Notes: generated from the sequence alone by a model not told the origin. Counted from the first letter of the stretch, positions 1 to 7,735 are shown. The stretch is 64,000 nt of DNA from Bacillus massiliigorillae (GCF_000380245.2 NZ_HG428741.1:2720159-2784158); one strand, 5' to 3'. Program-made: numbers and translations.

Positions 1-830
1 AAACGCTCATATCTTTGCAATACTCCACCCTCTGCTTCAAGTTCTAGCAGTGCTTGATAGAAAGCTCGTACTGTATGTGTAGGAGAAGTAAATCGCCATT
101 TACCATTATGCTTCTCCATCGTTTCCCATTGATCGTATAAATCAAGAGATAATGAACGAGCGTATCCTTTACATTGCTTCAACTCATCGATTTTGGCGAT
201 AACAAAACCAAAGCCTGGTACCCCTTGAATACACTTATTAGCGCTACTAATTAAATAATCAATACCAATAGCTTCCACATCAATCGGGATGCCACCAAAG
301 CTACTCATCGCATCTACAATGTAAGTCTTTTCATATTTATTCACGATTTCTCCAATCGCTTCGATTGGATTCAACATACCTGTTGTGGTTTCACAATGAA
401 CAACTGCTACATGCGTAATATGTAAATCTTCTTGTAGCACCTTCTCTAACTCAGTTAAGTTCGGTTGCGATGTCTCACCACTATCAATAACCGTTACATC
501 AATATGTAGCATTTGTGCAATTTGAGCAATCCGAGCACCATATACTCCATTAACTAAAACAACTAGTTTACCCTCTTTTGGTATTACACTACCTATAACT
601 GATTCTACTGTAAATGTGCCGCTACCTTGCATTAAAACAGCTGAATATTGATTACTAGTTGAAGTTGCTAGCTGAACGAGCTTGCTTCTAATATCTTGAA
701 CAAGATTATTATAATCAACATCCCAAGTACACCAATCTTTCATCATCACTTGTTTCACAGAACTCGATGTTGATAGAGGTCCTGGTGTTAATAATAAATA
801 CGGATTATTTTCATCTCTACGTCTAGTCAT
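1..830 (-). CDS. phnW: 2-aminoethylphosphonate--pyruvate transaminase, partial (3' end outside window)
   Basis: PLP-dependent aminotransferase that converts 2-aminoethylphosphonate and pyruvate to phosphonoacetaldehyde and L-alanine, the first step of the phosphonatase pathway in the cytosol. I translated the minus strand from the ATG at 828-830; it has a GAGGGG ribosome binding site. The product begins MTRRRDENNPYLLLTPGPLS, continues through KDWCTWDVDYN, a glycine-rich QGSGTF stretch, an HCETTTG motif, and the PLP-lysine motif SSANK in a SSANKCIQGVPGFGF context, all typical of PhnW. The frame is open to base 1, so the C-terminal part lies outside the window. It follows phnX by 23 bases on the same strand; PhnX consumes its product, so the pair is an operon. 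The gene family is clear. Confidence 0.93.
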   Translation of the reverse strand, partial: MTRRRDENNPYLLLTPGPLSTSSSVKQVMMKDWCTWDVDYNNLVQDIRSKLVQLATSTSNQYSAVLMQGSGTFTVESVIGSVIPKEGKLVVLVNGVYGARIAQIAQMLHIDVTVIDSGETSQPNLTELEKVLQEDLHITHVAVVHCETTTGMLNPIEAIGEIVNKYEKTYIVDAMSSFGGIPIDVEAIGIDYLISSANKCIQGVPGFGFVIAKIDELKQCKGYARSLSLDLYDQWETMEKHNGKWRFTSPTHTVRAFYQALLELEAEGGVLQRYER

Positions 831-853
831 TTTATTGTACCCCTCTTTAATAA

Positions 854-1669
854 TTAGTTAGTTGATTGTGTTAAACGCTGATTAATAATTGGAATAATAT
901 CTATTAAATTACTGATTTCATCTATTACATAGTGCGCTCCAGCATCTTTGAAACGTTTTGATACGATTTCCATTTTTTCTTGAAGTACATCATTAGGACA
1001 AGCATTCACTTCTTCTTCTGTCATTCCTAATTCATTACTCCCTTTAATTACACCAATCGTCCATACCCCAGCATTAACCCCTTCTTCAATGTCACTGATT
1101 GTATCCCCTACTTTAACGATTGTACGTAAAGGATATATTCCTAGATTCATGGCATTTTTATAGATCATCCATGGATAAGGTCGACCAGCTGGCACTTCAT
1201 TAGGTGTTACTAATGAATCAGGTGTATACCCTTGCTTTTCCGCTTCCTTTGTAACGATCTCCATCATTTCTGCTGTATATCCTGTCGTTGAACCTATTGC
1301 TATATTTAATGCTTTCAACTCTTCTATTAAAGGTAAGAGACCTGGAACTAGCTTGCAGTATTGAGGTAGAGTAGCAAATAGCATCGGCTCAAACTGACTA
1401 TATAGTTCATCGACATCATTTTTATCAGGAAACTTACCAAACTTCTCTTTCCATACGTTTGCAATTCGCTCCATCTGACACATTTCATTTATATGGGACC
1501 ATTTTGCCGTTCCCATTGGTTTCCTCGCTTCTTCATGCGTTACTTCAATTCCCTTTTGCTTAAAAATTTCGATAAATACGTGTAGAGGAGAAAAACATCC
1601 ATAGTCTACCGTAGTTCCAGCCCAGTCAAAAATAATTGCTTGTACATTGTTTGTTGAGCAATTTTGCAT
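854..1669 (-). CDS. phnX: Phosphonoacetaldehyde hydrolase (phosphonatase)
   Basis: HAD-superfamily hydrolase of 271 residues that cleaves the C-P bond of phosphonoacetaldehyde to acetaldehyde and phosphate. Motif I is FDWAGTTVDYG with the nucleophile Asp15; the DxA form (Ala17 instead of Asp) is characteristic of PhnX. The Schiff-base lysine is probably Lys56 in KPMGTAKWSH. GSTTGYTAEMM and the C-terminal KVGDTISDIEEG (acidic loop) supply motifs II and IV. Length is usual for the family. Start: ATG with AGGAGG ten bases upstream. It is the first gene of a two-gene unit with phnW. The AT-rich 150 bases upstream carry a repeated heptamer (see 1747-1774). Confidence 0.95.
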   Translation of the reverse strand: MQNCSTNNVQAIIFDWAGTTVDYGCFSPLHVFIEIFKQKGIEVTHEEARKPMGTAKWSHINEMCQMERIANVWKEKFGKFPDKNDVDELYSQFEPMLFATLPQYCKLVPGLLPLIEELKALNIAIGSTTGYTAEMMEIVTKEAEKQGYTPDSLVTPNEVPAGRPYPWMIYKNAMNLGIYPLRTIVKVGDTISDIEEGVNAGVWTIGVIKGSNELGMTEEEVNACPNDVLQEKMEIVSKRFKDAGAHYVIDEISNLIDIIPIINQRLTQSTN

Positions 1670-1746
1670 TATCTTTATGCCTCCTACTAACTGTTATTAT
1701 GTTTTTTCTTTATTCACTTAATTACAAACTTATTTTAACATAATTA

Positions 1747-1774
1747 CTTTGTTTTAATATGTTTTTACTTTGTT
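1747..1774 (-). promoter_or_regulatory. Direct-repeat pair upstream of phnX, possible operator
   Basis: On the minus strand the heptamer AACAAAG followed by TAA occurs twice (1747-1753 and 1768-1774 on the plus strand as CTTTGTT), exactly 21 bp apart, or two helical turns, 73-100 bases upstream of the phnX start. Such spacing fits a dimeric regulator binding one DNA face. The region is very AT-rich, so chance similarity is possible and no regulator is identified. Confidence 0.3.
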
Positions 1775-1824
1775 CTTTTTGTTTATTTTATTGTTTTAAT
1801 GTTATTTTTTTGTTAAGAAACCAC

Positions 1825-1860
1825 AAAAAATCAGCTGTAGTAAGCTAACAGCTGATTTTT
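1825..1860 (-). terminator. Rho-independent terminator after ktrD
   Basis: Perfect stem TCAGCTGT/ACAGCTGA (1831-1838 and 1848-1855) with a nine-base loop, flanked by A-run and T-run, so it can work in both directions. It lies 20 bases past the stop codon of the potassium transporter gene and separates it from the phnX promoter region. Confidence 0.75.
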
Positions 1861-1879
1861 CAATTCATATATTTTGATA

Positions 1880-3232
1880 TTACCCAATAATAATACGCTC
1901 TTCTGGATAACGATATTTCACCTGCTTTTCTTTTCCACCAATCATAAAGATAAATGTAACAATACCTACTCGTCCAATGAACATACATACAATCAAAACA
2001 AACTTACCGAATGTAGATAGATCTGGTGTAATCCCCATCGAAAGCCCTGTCGTTCCGAATGCTGAACACACTTCAAATAGTATCTCTGTTAATGTAAAAG
2101 ACTCTGTAATTGATAATGTAAATACAGCACCTACACAAATCGAGAAACCTGTTAACGACACAACAATAGCCTTACGAATATCTATTTCACTAATCTCTCT
2201 TTTAAAGACTTTTATACGTTTATTCCCACGGGCAAAATGGTACAAGAACAAGACATTTAGGGCTAATGTAGTCGTTCGAATACCACCACCAACTGAGCTT
2301 GGCGATGCACCAATAAACATTAAACCACTTAATAAAAGCAACGTCGGTTCTGAGAACTGACTAACATCCATAGTAGACAATCCACCACTTCGAGTCGAGA
2401 CTGACTGAAAGAAAGCATAAAAAAAGCTTTCATGCCAACTTTTCCCCTGAAAAAAATGATTAAATTCTAGTAGGATAATCATAAAAGTTCCAAATATAAT
2501 CAAAGCGAAGAATGTTACAGAAGTTAACTTTGCAAACAATGTAAATTGAAACTTAGCCGAGCTTTTATTAAAAAGAAAATTCTTTACTTCGACTAAAACA
2601 GGAAAACCAATAGCACCTAATATAATTAAGATTATATTAATAAATTGCACGAAATAATCATTAGCATACGGTATTAACGATGCCCCAGTTATATCAAAGC
2701 CACCATTTGTTGTCGCACTTACTGACATAAATGCTCCATGAAACAGTGCTTCAAAAGGATTGGAATAAAACTTTAATAAGTATACACCGAGAACAAGAGC
2801 GCCTATGACTTCAATTATAATAATCAGATATAACACTTGTCGTAATAATTGTACAAGTCCTGACAGAGAATAAAGGTTTTGGTCGGTCATAATGAGACGT
2901 CTTTCCTTAAAGCCTATCTTCTTTTTAAAAAGAAGCCACATAAATGTTCCGAGAGTCATAATACCAATTCCGCCAAACTGTAATACAAACATTAAAATAA
3001 AATCACCAGTTACACTAAATGTTTGCGAAATATCAATTGTAGTAAGCCCTGTTACACTAACAGCACTTGCCGCCACAAACAATGCATCAACAACTGATAA
3101 TTCAACACCAGGCTTTAAAGCAACAGGTAATTTCAACAAAATTGTAGAAACCGTTACAGCGAGGAAATAATAAACAACAATTAGTTGTGCAGGGGTTAAC
3201 TTGTTTAATAGATCCTTATTCAATTTCTGCAT
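1880..3232 (-). CDS. ktrD: Ktr system potassium/sodium-coupled transporter, KtrD-like channel subunit
   Basis: Membrane channel subunit of a Ktr K+ uptake system, which works with a cytosolic KtrC/KtrA RCK subunit (none is in this window). The four pore-loop signatures are visible in order: SVTGL, TTNGGF, STRSGG and GTTGL, each with the filter glycine, plus GASPSSVGGGIRTTT in the third repeat. Sequence character (GFKERRLIM, TNGGFDITG, SPSSVGGGIRTTT) is closer to B. subtilis KtrD than KtrB as I recall them. Length is 450 residues from the ATG at 3230-3232, preceded at eight bases by GAAAGGA. A longer reading frame from a TTG at 3259 exists, but that codon has no ribosome binding site, and the GAAAGGA would lie inside the gene. 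Confidence 0.88.
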   Translation of the reverse strand: MQKLNKDLLNKLTPAQLIVVYYFLAVTVSTILLKLPVALKPGVELSVVDALFVAASAVSVTGLTTIDISQTFSVTGDFILMFVLQFGGIGIMTLGTFMWLLFKKKIGFKERRLIMTDQNLYSLSGLVQLLRQVLYLIIIIEVIGALVLGVYLLKFYSNPFEALFHGAFMSVSATTNGGFDITGASLIPYANDYFVQFINIILIILGAIGFPVLVEVKNFLFNKSSAKFQFTLFAKLTSVTFFALIIFGTFMIILLEFNHFFQGKSWHESFFYAFFQSVSTRSGGLSTMDVSQFSEPTLLLLSGLMFIGASPSSVGGGIRTTTLALNVLFLYHFARGNKRIKVFKREISEIDIRKAIVVSLTGFSICVGAVFTLSITESFTLTEILFEVCSAFGTTGLSMGITPDLSTFGKFVLIVCMFIGRVGIVTFIFMIGGKEKQVKYRYPEERIIIG

Positions 3233-3280
3233 GAATGAAATCCTTTCAACAAAATCCAATGTTTTTTAAACAACCCTCTT

Positions 3281-3310
3281 ATTGTAGTCGGTTTCAGTAG
3301 ATTTTGTCCA
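3281..3310 (-). promoter_or_regulatory. Sigma-A-type promoter of ktrD
   Basis: Minus-strand TGGACA (3305-3310), an 18-base spacer, and TACAAT (3281-3286), ending about 50 bases before the ktrD ATG. No c-di-AMP (ydaO-type) riboswitch, common before some ktr genes, is visible in the short leader. Confidence 0.55.
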
Positions 3311-3340
3311 TGCATATACAATAACTTTTAAAATTCTTCA

Positions 3341-4570
3341 TTACCTTTTAGTTGGTCTTTCCTTCATATAAAGATACGCATCTTTATGACTTCCAGTAAG
3401 AATAAGATCTCGTATAATTTGTGATAAAATAATACTATATACTGTTCCATTCCCTCCAAACCCTCGTAGAAAGAAGCTATTTGGATAATCATTGTATATT
3501 CCAATAGTCGGTAAACCGTCATGCGTTTCGCCAAAGAAAGCACCCCAATAATAATCCGCTTTTACTTTACCCTCCAATTCTGGAAAAAGCTCACATAATT
3601 GCTTTAGCAGTTGATCTCTTTTATGAATAATCATCGAATCTCGTTTCTCTACACGTGTAGTTGTTTCATCTAATCCACCTATAATAATTCGATGATCAAT
3701 CGTTTGCCTTGCATATATGTATGGCCTTGCTGTCTCCCAAATCATCATGTTCTCGTACCAATTAGCTATCTCTCTAATAGGGTTTGTTGCAATTGCATAA
3801 GAACTCACAATAACACCATTAGGGTCCAACACTTCTTCCTGTGATTCATATCCTGTTGCATATATGACATATTCCGCTGTAATACTGCTGCCATTCTCTA
3901 CATAAAGCATATTTTTATCAGCACTATGATCTTTTCGAATAATTTTGGAATGCTCATACACTCTCACACCATGATTATGAGCATAGTGAATGAGGCTTTG
4001 TGCATGCTTAAACGGATTTAACTCTGCATCACCATCAGTAATAATGGAAGCTGCTTTTGAAAAACCAAAATGTGATTGAATACGTTCTCTTGTCCAATAT
4101 TCTGCTGGAAATCCATACTTTTTTAAGGTAGTAAACTCCTCTTCAAGCATAGGAACATCATTTTCAGTTGAAGCAAAATATAGACTCCGGCGACTTATAA
4201 AATCAGATTGATTTGACAGATTCGGAACTACTTGATTCTTTAACGTTTGTAACGCTTGTACACATAATGAATAGTGTCGCACTGCCGCCTCTTCACCAAA
4301 TGAATGTATTGTAGACGTTAAGGTCTTATCATTACAATATTGTAATAACCCTGTATTCGCTCTCGTACTACCACAACAAATATCTCTTTTATCAACTAAT
4401 ACTACTGATAAATTCGTTTCGCTTAAGAAATAAGCACAATGAGCACCCGATGAACCACTTCCAATAATTAATACATCACATTCTATATTCTCCTCTAACT
4501 TTGGGTATACATATCCATTGAATGTATGATTCCAATACGTTTTGCCATTCGCTAAATCCACACTTCTCAC
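3341..4570 (-). CDS. FAD-dependent oxidoreductase, D-amino acid oxidase (DAO) fold
   Basis: Predicted cytosolic flavoprotein of about 409 residues. Near residue 30 it has the dinucleotide-binding signature CDVLIIGSGSSGAHCAYFLSE, followed by a second FAD motif region (VLVDKRDICCGSTRANTGLL) and a C-terminal FLRGFGGNGTVYS segment that closes the flavin site; this order is that of the DAO/glycine oxidase family. The substrate cannot be told. Start: GTG at 4568-4570 has AAGGG seven bases upstream; a second in-frame GTG three codons later has AGGTG and would give 406 residues. It stands alone between ktrD and the spore protein gene, and no terminator is obvious. Confidence 0.8.
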   Translation of the reverse strand: MRSVDLANGKTYWNHTFNGYVYPKLEENIECDVLIIGSGSSGAHCAYFLSETNLSVVLVDKRDICCGSTRANTGLLQYCNDKTLTSTIHSFGEEAAVRHYSLCVQALQTLKNQVVPNLSNQSDFISRRSLYFASTENDVPMLEEEFTTLKKYGFPAEYWTRERIQSHFGFSKAASIITDGDAELNPFKHAQSLIHYAHNHGVRVYEHSKIIRKDHSADKNMLYVENGSSITAEYVIYATGYESQEEVLDPNGVIVSSYAIATNPIREIANWYENMMIWETARPYIYARQTIDHRIIIGGLDETTTRVEKRDSMIIHKRDQLLKQLCELFPELEGKVKADYYWGAFFGETHDGLPTIGIYNDYPNSFFLRGFGGNGTVYSIILSQIIRDLILTGSHKDAYLYMKERPTKR

Positions 4571-4681
4571 CTACTTTCCCTTACTATTTCCAAACTTTCT
4601 TAAATTTAAAGCTGCTAATGTAGCAATTACTATAATTTTTCGTTACACGCATTTAAAGGAACGATTTCCATTAAAGCAGCA

Positions 4682-4710
4682 ACATATAAAACATCGAAAG
4701 AATCATACTA
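4682..4710 (+). promoter_or_regulatory. Sigma-G (forespore) type promoter of the spore protein gene
   Basis: CATACTA at 4704-4710 matches the forespore -10 pattern CATNNTA, and CATAT near 4683-4687 fits the loose -35 with a spacer of about 16-17 bases. Alpha/beta-type spore protein genes are known to be transcribed by sigma-G, which supports the call. Confidence 0.6.
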
Positions 4711-4715
4711 AGCTT

Positions 4716-4731
4716 ACAGAGGGAACTCTGT
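4716..4731 (+). other. 5'-leader hairpin with GNRA tetraloop
   Basis: ACAGAG and CTCTGT pair perfectly around a GGAA loop in the leader of the spore protein mRNA, about 10 bases upstream of the ribosome binding site. It could stabilise the 5' end of the transcript, as expected for a long-lived forespore message. Function is inference. Confidence 0.4.
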
Positions 4732-4755
4732 AAAACAAATAAAGGAGTGAATGGT

Positions 4756-4947
4756 ATGTCAAGCAGCAACAAATTATTAGTTCCTGGTGTTGAACAAATG
4801 TTAAATCAATATAAATATGAAATAGCACAAGAATTTGGTGTTACTTTAGGTTCAGATACTTCATCTCGTGCTAATGGATCAGTTGGTGGAGAGATTACAA
4901 AACGTCTAGTACAACAAGCTCAATCTCAATTAAGCGGTAGTAAATAA
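4756..4947 (+). CDS. Small acid-soluble spore protein, alpha/beta type
   Basis: DNA-binding spore protein of 63 residues that saturates forespore DNA and protects it from UV and heat, then is degraded at germination. Visible marks are the EIAQEFGV segment, which includes the germination protease cleavage-site region (E-x-A-x-E-F/L-G), the SSRANGSVGGEITKRLV block and a Q-rich tail. The start is the ATG at 4756, eight bases after AAAGGAG; a GTG three codons earlier overlaps that ribosome binding site and is not credible. A forespore-type promoter and a strong terminator bracket it as a single-gene unit. Confidence 0.95.
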   Translation: MSSSNKLLVPGVEQMLNQYKYEIAQEFGVTLGSDTSSRANGSVGGEITKRLVQQAQSQLSGSK

Positions 4948-4969
4948 GACAACTTCATATTTTGGCTTC

Positions 4970-5003
4970 GAGAGGCTGTCTTTGGACAGCCTCTCTATTT
5001 ATT
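4970..5003 (+). terminator. Terminator of the spore protein gene
   Basis: Perfect 11-bp stem GAGAGGCTGTC/GACAGCCTCTC (4970-4980, 4985-4995) with a TTTG loop, followed by a T-rich stretch, 22 bases after the stop codon. Confidence 0.9.
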
Positions 5004-5020
5004 CTAACCAAAAATGATTA

Positions 5021-5049
5021 TTTACATTTTTGGAATTATAAGGTATTGT
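5021..5049 (+). promoter_or_regulatory. Sigma-A promoter of the TetR gene
   Basis: TTTACA (5021-5026), a 17-base spacer and TATTGT (5044-5049). The predicted operator begins four bases after the -10, where a bound repressor would block initiation. Confidence 0.55.
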
Positions 5050-5052
5050 TTA

Positions 5053-5069
5053 ATTGAACAATGGTTAAT
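5053..5069 (+). promoter_or_regulatory. Predicted TetR operator, copy 1
   Basis: ATTGAACAATGGTTAAT, a pseudo-palindrome with a three-base centre (arms ATTGAAC and GGTTAAT). It matches the site at 5688-5704 in 14 of 17 positions. The position just downstream of the -10 of the regulator gene suggests autorepression. Confidence 0.6.
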
Positions 5070-5091
5070 TAATTAGAAAGGATGTTGCTTT

Positions 5092-5661
5092 ATTACTGCT
5101 AGAAAAGCTGTAGACAACGAACTAACAAAAGATACAATAATGAAAGCTGCTAGAACACTTTTTCAAGAACAAGGCTATCGAAAAGTGTCCATGCGCCAAA
5201 TAGCAAACGTCCTAGGATATAGTCATGGCTCAATCTATTATCATTTTAAGAATAAAGCTGAATTATTCTACGCATTGGTTGACCAAGATTTTGCAATGCT
5301 TGATGGATTTCTAAAAGAAGCGATGAATCAATCTTATGAGACATCTTATGAGCAATTACAAACCGTTTGCATGTGCTTTATCCATTTTTCCTTTACGTAT
5401 AAAAGTCATTATGAAATGATGTTTCTAATTCAAGAAGTTGAGCTGGAAGGAATAAAAAATGCTGCCAATGAAAGCTATAATCATTTTGCCAAAGCTGTTT
5501 GGGAACTTTCCCCGAAGCATGCTAATGTTCATTCGGTATTTTCCTTATTTCTTTCATTACAGGGATTTATTACACACTATTTAAAGTCAGATGTAACATA
5601 CAATGATATTGAAACTTTTGCAAAGGCTCACGTGGCTTTTATTACGAGAGGTTTAGTTTAG
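5092..5661 (+). CDS. TetR/AcrR family transcriptional regulator (apparent ATT start)
   Basis: One-component repressor. The N-terminal helix-turn-helix is complete: TLFQEQGYRKVSMRQIANVL and GYSHGSIYYHFKNKAELF, then an all-helical ligand domain without recognisable ligand. The first ordinary start, ATG at 5140, has no ribosome binding site and would cut into the first helix of the domain. In frame upstream lies ITARKAVDNELTKDTI, the typical TetR N-terminal arm, beginning with ATT at 5092 that sits nine bases after AGAAAGGA. I therefore propose an ATT-initiated protein of 189 residues; if translation starts at 5140 the product has 173. Matching operators before this gene and before the next gene imply it represses both. 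Confidence 0.85.
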   Translation: MTARKAVDNELTKDTIMKAARTLFQEQGYRKVSMRQIANVLGYSHGSIYYHFKNKAELFYALVDQDFAMLDGFLKEAMNQSYETSYEQLQTVCMCFIHFSFTYKSHYEMMFLIQEVELEGIKNAANESYNHFAKAVWELSPKHANVHSVFSLFLSLQGFITHYLKSDVTYNDIETFAKAHVAFITRGLV

Positions 5662-5687
5662 TTTAGTTTAATTTTTTTCACCGTTTA

Positions 5688-5704
5688 ATTGACCATCGGT
5701 TAAT
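5688..5704 (+). promoter_or_regulatory. Predicted TetR operator, copy 2
   Basis: ATTGACCATCGGTTAAT with arms ATTGACC and GGTTAAT (six of seven positions symmetric), 18 bases before the ATG of the next gene. It closely matches the site before the TetR gene. Just upstream, four tandem GTTTA units span the end of the TetR frame. Confidence 0.65.
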
Positions 5705-5722
5705 AATGAGGAGAGATGAATA

Positions 5723-6658
5723 ATGAAAGCTGTTGTTTTAGGTGCAAGTGGTGGAATGGGTTATGCTCTTGTAGAAGAATTGAGAGCACGAAAAATCAAA
5801 ACGGTAGCTGCAGCCCGTAATCTTGAAAAACTACAAGCATACTTTCCATCGCAAGATATAATAAAAGCAAGTATAGATGTTTTTGACTTAGCTTCTTTAA
5901 TACAAGAAACAAAAGATTGCACACATTTCTTTTTAACAGTAAATATTTCCTATTCTAAATGGGAAAAAGATCTTCCAATCATTTTTGGAAATGTTATTAC
6001 TGCCGCTACAAAAAATAATGCGAAAATCATTCTTGTTGATAATATTTACGCGTATGGAGAAAGCAATAATAATATAGTATCCGAAGAGACACTTATGCAA
6101 CCTCACACGAAAAAAGGGAAAATTAGACTTCAACTCGCAAACATGTTACATCTTTCTAATGTTCCTTACATCATCGCTCACTTTCCTGACTTCTATGGTC
6201 CAAATGCTATTAGTACGCTTCTTCATTATACTTTCGATCTGATAATTCAAAATAAAATGGCTAGATACCTTGGCGACCAAAAGATTGCCAGAGAATTCAT
6301 TTATACTCCAGATGGTGCAAAAGCACTTTTAGAAATAGCTATAAATGAAGACAACTATAATCAGCATTGGAATATACCTGGTGCTGGCACCATTACAGGA
6401 GAAGAAATCATAGCAATCGCTAAATCACAAACGAACTATTCAAAAAAAGTAGGAACCGTAAATAAAAATATGCTAAGATTCATCGGATTATTTGATGCGC
6501 AACTAAAAGAAGCTGTTGAGCTTTACTATTTATTCGAAAGACCTGTCGTTTTAGATGGAAAAAAGTATGAAGAAAATATCGGTAAGCTTCCAGCTACCCC
6601 TTACTCTCAAGGAATTACTGAGACATTATCCTTTATGAAACGCTCCATACATTCTTAA
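5723..6658 (+). CDS. NAD(P)-binding oxidoreductase, NmrA/extended-SDR type
   Basis: Soluble 311-residue Rossmann protein. It opens with MKAVVLGASGGMGYALVEEL, the GxSGGxG nucleotide-binding loop, followed by AAARN, which suggests NADP preference. YAYGESNNN and YTPDGAKALLEIA resemble NAD-dependent epimerase/dehydratase relatives, but I do not see a clean SDR YxxxK catalytic motif, so it may be an atypical reductase or a sensor. It lies 61 bases after the TetR gene with a matching operator in between, so it is probably the regulated target. Substrate unknown. Start: ATG at 5723 with GAGGAGAG upstream. Confidence 0.8.
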   Translation: MKAVVLGASGGMGYALVEELRARKIKTVAAARNLEKLQAYFPSQDIIKASIDVFDLASLIQETKDCTHFFLTVNISYSKWEKDLPIIFGNVITAATKNNAKIILVDNIYAYGESNNNIVSEETLMQPHTKKGKIRLQLANMLHLSNVPYIIAHFPDFYGPNAISTLLHYTFDLIIQNKMARYLGDQKIAREFIYTPDGAKALLEIAINEDNYNQHWNIPGAGTITGEEIIAIAKSQTNYSKKVGTVNKNMLRFIGLFDAQLKEAVELYYLFERPVVLDGKKYEENIGKLPATPYSQGITETLSFMKRSIHS

Positions 6659-6668
6659 AAACAAAAGT

Positions 6669-6708
6669 AAAAAAGCCTCTGTTGAATTTGTTTCAACAGA
6701 GGCTTTTT
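6669..6708. terminator. Bidirectional terminator
   Basis: Long perfect stem AAGCCTCTGTTGAA/TTCAACAGAGGCTT with a five-base loop and A- and T-runs on the two sides; it ends both the converging NmrA-like gene (plus) and the TerC gene (minus). Confidence 0.9.
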
Positions 6709-6718
6709 CAATTATTAG

Positions 6719-7495
6719 TTATGAGATACCTTTTTGTTCCTGATTTGTCTTCTTCTCTCGTGAAGTGAAAAATCCAATTGCGACAATTCCTAATAAAACT
6801 GCCCAGAATGTAACCTTCCACCCAAATGACTCAGGGAAATGATGAGGTAGAACGCCTACTGATGGATGAGCTAAAGCAATTACAGCTAACTTCACCCCTA
6901 CCCAACCTACGATATAGAAAGCTGCTGTTTCTAGGCTTGGTCGTTTTTGTAAAATATCTACAAACAAGTGTGCCGCAAATCGCATAATTACGACTCCGAT
7001 AAATCCGCCTAAGAACATCACGATGAATTGACCACCATCAATGTCACCTACAGTGAACCAACCTGTCGCTGGAAGTGTTTTAGCAAGTACAATCGCTGCT
7101 AACATCGAATCAATCGCAAATGCAATATCTGCAAGTTCTACTTTTACTACAGTCATCCAGAAACCTGAACCTTTACCTTGCTTCTGTGGTTCATACAATT
7201 CATCTTTATGCGCATATTTCTTATAAATATGATGAGCTGCTATAAATAATAAGTAAGCTGCACCGATTGCTTGAACCTGCCATATATTAACTAGATATGA
7301 GATTAAGAACAAACTTCCGATTCGAAATACAAACGCTCCTAAAAGTCCATAAAATAATGCTTTTCTTCTTTCTTCAGGTGGTAAATGCTTTACCATTACC
7401 GCTAGTACAACAGCGTTATCGGCGGCTAATAAACCTTCAAGTCCGATTAAAACAAGAAGAACCCAGCCATACTCTAATAAAATCGTTGCTTCCAT
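6719..7495 (-). CDS. TerC-family integral membrane protein, probable Mn2+ exporter (YkoY/MeeY-like)
   Basis: Polytopic membrane protein of 258 residues with about seven to eight hydrophobic segments. Family signatures are LEGLLAADNAVVLAVMVKHLP near the N-terminus and VELADIAFAIDSMLAAI in the middle; the acidic residues in these helices are the metal-binding candidates. In B. subtilis TerC-family proteins under the yybP-ykoY riboswitch are linked to Mn2+ efflux or metalation of secreted enzymes. Here that riboswitch lies directly upstream on the same strand, so the gene should be induced by excess Mn2+. A second small hairpin (7548-7564) lies between the riboswitch terminator and the GGAGGT ribosome binding site. 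Confidence 0.9.
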   Translation of the reverse strand: MEATILLEYGWVLLVLIGLEGLLAADNAVVLAVMVKHLPPEERRKALFYGLLGAFVFRIGSLFLISYLVNIWQVQAIGAAYLLFIAAHHIYKKYAHKDELYEPQKQGKGSGFWMTVVKVELADIAFAIDSMLAAIVLAKTLPATGWFTVGDIDGGQFIVMFLGGFIGVVIMRFAAHLFVDILQKRPSLETAAFYIVGWVGVKLAVIALAHPSVGVLPHHFPESFGWKVTFWAVLLGIVAIGFFTSREKKTNQEQKGIS

Positions 7496-7573
7496 TAATT
7501 ATTCAACCTCCAATAGTTAGTGTTCTTCTTTTGTCTTTTTTGCACCAATCCAAAAATTGGATTTTTAGCAAAC

Positions 7574-7735
7574 AAAAAAGACCCTTGCCTGCACTTATAA
7601 AAAAGTACAACGGCAAAGGTCTTGCTGAGCATAAAGTAAAAATTAATGCCAACAAAGCCGGAAGAAAAAAATTTCTACGAATTGACGACTTTGTTTTAGG
7701 GCGAACCCTAACGCTACTCCCCTTTGAAAAGGAAC
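7574..7735 (-). ncRNA. yybP-ykoY manganese riboswitch with intrinsic terminator
   Basis: Read on the minus strand the leader contains the conserved blocks in order: AAAGGGGAGTAGC near 7713-7726, GCCGGC...TTGGCATTAA, and CTCAGCAAGACCTTTGCC. The last block is also the left arm of a terminator: AAGACCTTTGCC (7612-7623) pairs with GGCAAGGGTCTT (7578-7589), followed by TTTTT. Mn2+ binding would hold CAGCAAGACC in the aptamer and free the transcript to read into the TerC gene 80 bases downstream. These motifs are those of the known Mn2+-sensing class; identity is near certain although the folding was done by eye. Confidence 0.93.

Noticed and set aside
5662..5680. Tandem GTTTA units as a functional repeat
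   Set aside because: Only four units at the end of the TetR frame and followed by a T-run; most likely a simple slippage tract.
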